Shown here one piece after another: positions 63,490-64,000 of a stretch of 64,000 nt of DNA. The position numbers and the translations under genes were made by a program. How positions within the stretch are numbered: the first letter of the stretch is position 1; every line of letters starts with the position of its first letter. The DNA is from Cyanobacteria bacterium FACHB-63. Lineage in GTDB: Bacteria > Cyanobacteriota > Cyanobacteriia > Leptolyngbyales > Leptolyngbyaceae. The notes beneath the pieces were generated by a model, which made no database searches, was not told the origin of the DNA, and saw nothing but the letters and a program-made list of their open reading frames with translations. The stretch is taken from assembly GCA_014695255.1 (NCBI GenBank), contig JACJNX010000061.1:496001-560000 (forward strand), in the 5' to 3' direction.

Positions 63490-64000
63490 ATGAGAGCGCG
63501 AATTGAGCAGTTAACGCAGCATTTGAGTTTAGCGATCGTCGGCAAGCAAGAAGCCATCCAGCTGGTTCTCGTCGCACTACTCTCTGGGGGTCATGCGCTA
63601 TTAGAAGATGTCCCAGGTGTGGGTAAAACACTGCTGGCGAAATCATTAGCACGATCGATTAACGGCAAGTTTCAACGGCTCCAATGCACCCCAGACTTAC
63701 TGCCAACCGATGTTACCGGGACGAATATTTGGAATCCCCGGACAGGTGAGTTTGAGTTCATGGCAGGACCTATTTTTGCCAATGTACTCTTAGCTGACGA
63801 GATTAACCGCGCTACCCCAAGAACGCAATCGGCGCTGTTGGAAGTGATGGAAGAACAGCAAGTAACGATCGACGGCGTTTCGCGTAAAGTTCCCACTCCG
63901 TTTTTCGTCATCGCTACTCAGAACCCAGCGGAATATCAAGGCACGTTTCCTCTCCCGGAAGCGCAGATGGATCGATTTGCCTTGTCGTTATCGCTTGGCT
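63490..64000 (+). CDS. MoxR-family AAA ATPase, 3' end off window
   Basis: About 170 codons are visible. Walker [12 protein letters not shown] at about residue 47, Walker [20 protein letters not shown] and sensor-1 ATQNPAEYQ. MoxR ATPases act with von Willebrand-type partners in complex assembly. The ATG at 63490 has TAGGAG 7 bases upstream. The C-terminus and any partner gene are beyond the window. Confidence 0.93.
   Translation, partial: MRARIEQLTQHLSLAIVGKQEAIQLVLVALLSGGHALLEDVPGVGKTLLAKSLARSINGKFQRLQCTPDLLPTDVTGTNIWNPRTGEFEFMAGPIFANVLLADEINRATPRTQSALLEVMEEQQVTIDGVSRKVPTPFFVIATQNPAEYQGTFPLPEAQMDRFALSLSLG

Noticed and set aside
1-64000. tRNA, rRNA, CRISPR arrays and insertion sequences
   Set aside because: I looked for T-loop/CCA patterns, regularly spaced repeats and transposase motifs on both strands by eye and found none; short tRNAs could still be missed without tRNAscan.

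Overview
The window is a 64 kb piece of a cyanobacterial chromosome. The evidence is direct: chlorophyll synthase (ChlG), PSI assembly factor Ycf3, Ycf66, a PetP-type cytochrome b6f subunit, CrtR and CrtO carotenoid enzymes, a HetZ-related protein, and very frequent GCGATCGC (HIP1-like) octamers on both strands. The gene set and style fit a filamentous Leptolyngbya/Oscillatoriales-like organism, but the genus is inference. It reads as ordinary housekeeping chromosome. I saw no insertion sequence, prophage, CRISPR array, rRNA or tRNA.

Layout. 1-4.2 kb (minus): the 5' part of a class A penicillin-binding protein running off the left edge, then chlG, a Get3d/ArsA-type ATPase and petP as a probable operon. 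4.5-8.4 kb: an SH3-domain envelope protein, a structured intergenic region that may encode a 6S-like RNA, Mn-type superoxide dismutase, an M20 amidohydrolase and a cupin. 8.4-13.2 kb: an MBOAT acyltransferase, a gap bounded by two opposed terminators, a large FG-GAP/PPC/leishmanolysin-like protein and DUF4870. 13.4-20.6 kb: prfC, a HetZ-related protein, small S4, coiled-coil, pterin and MBL-fold genes, a RodZ-like protein and a cyanoexosortase/HpsJ-like pair. 20.7-25.7 kb (minus): UPF0182, a DciA-like protein, CbiB and an Rrf2 regulator, the last three translationally coupled. 26-34 kb: an intact MBL hydrolase, crtR, a holin-like membrane protein, chorismate mutase, SppA, a DMT transporter, a HEAT protein, a glycosyltransferase and LD-carboxypeptidase. 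34-41.8 kb: a Uma2 nuclease, an M61 peptidase, a Crp regulator, a CysQ-like phosphatase, a hidden 59-residue zinc-ribbon gene with a PIN/TRAM protein, HemW and PAP2. 42-51 kb: USP, TPR, DUF2993, an ADC-family protein, Ycf66, a CSP41-like SDR, a second Uma2, and selO-GNAT-mnmE. 51-64 kb: a Rieske oxygenase, guanine deaminase, CrtO, a SpoIID protein, a two-domain membrane protein of unknown function, ycf3-gatC, uraH, an SGNH hydrolase, a DUF187 glycosidase, ribF and a truncated MoxR ATPase at the right edge.

How the parts fit. Photosynthesis and pigment genes (chlG, petP, ycf3, ycf66, crtR, crtO, hemW) are scattered among envelope genes (PBP1A, LD-carboxypeptidase, SpoIID, MBOAT, exosortase/HpsJ, DUF187). 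guaD and uraH indicate purine salvage and catabolism. Cobalamin (cbiB), flavin (ribF) and pterin (PCD) genes are present. Several genes have a start that lies inside a longer open frame; I chose starts by ribosome-binding site, operon spacing and family length. The least explained items are the structured non-coding intervals near 5.4 kb, 10 kb and 55.7 kb, the Get3d-ChlG operon, the exosortase-HpsJ pair without visible substrate, and the duplicated-domain membrane protein at 57-58.5 kb.
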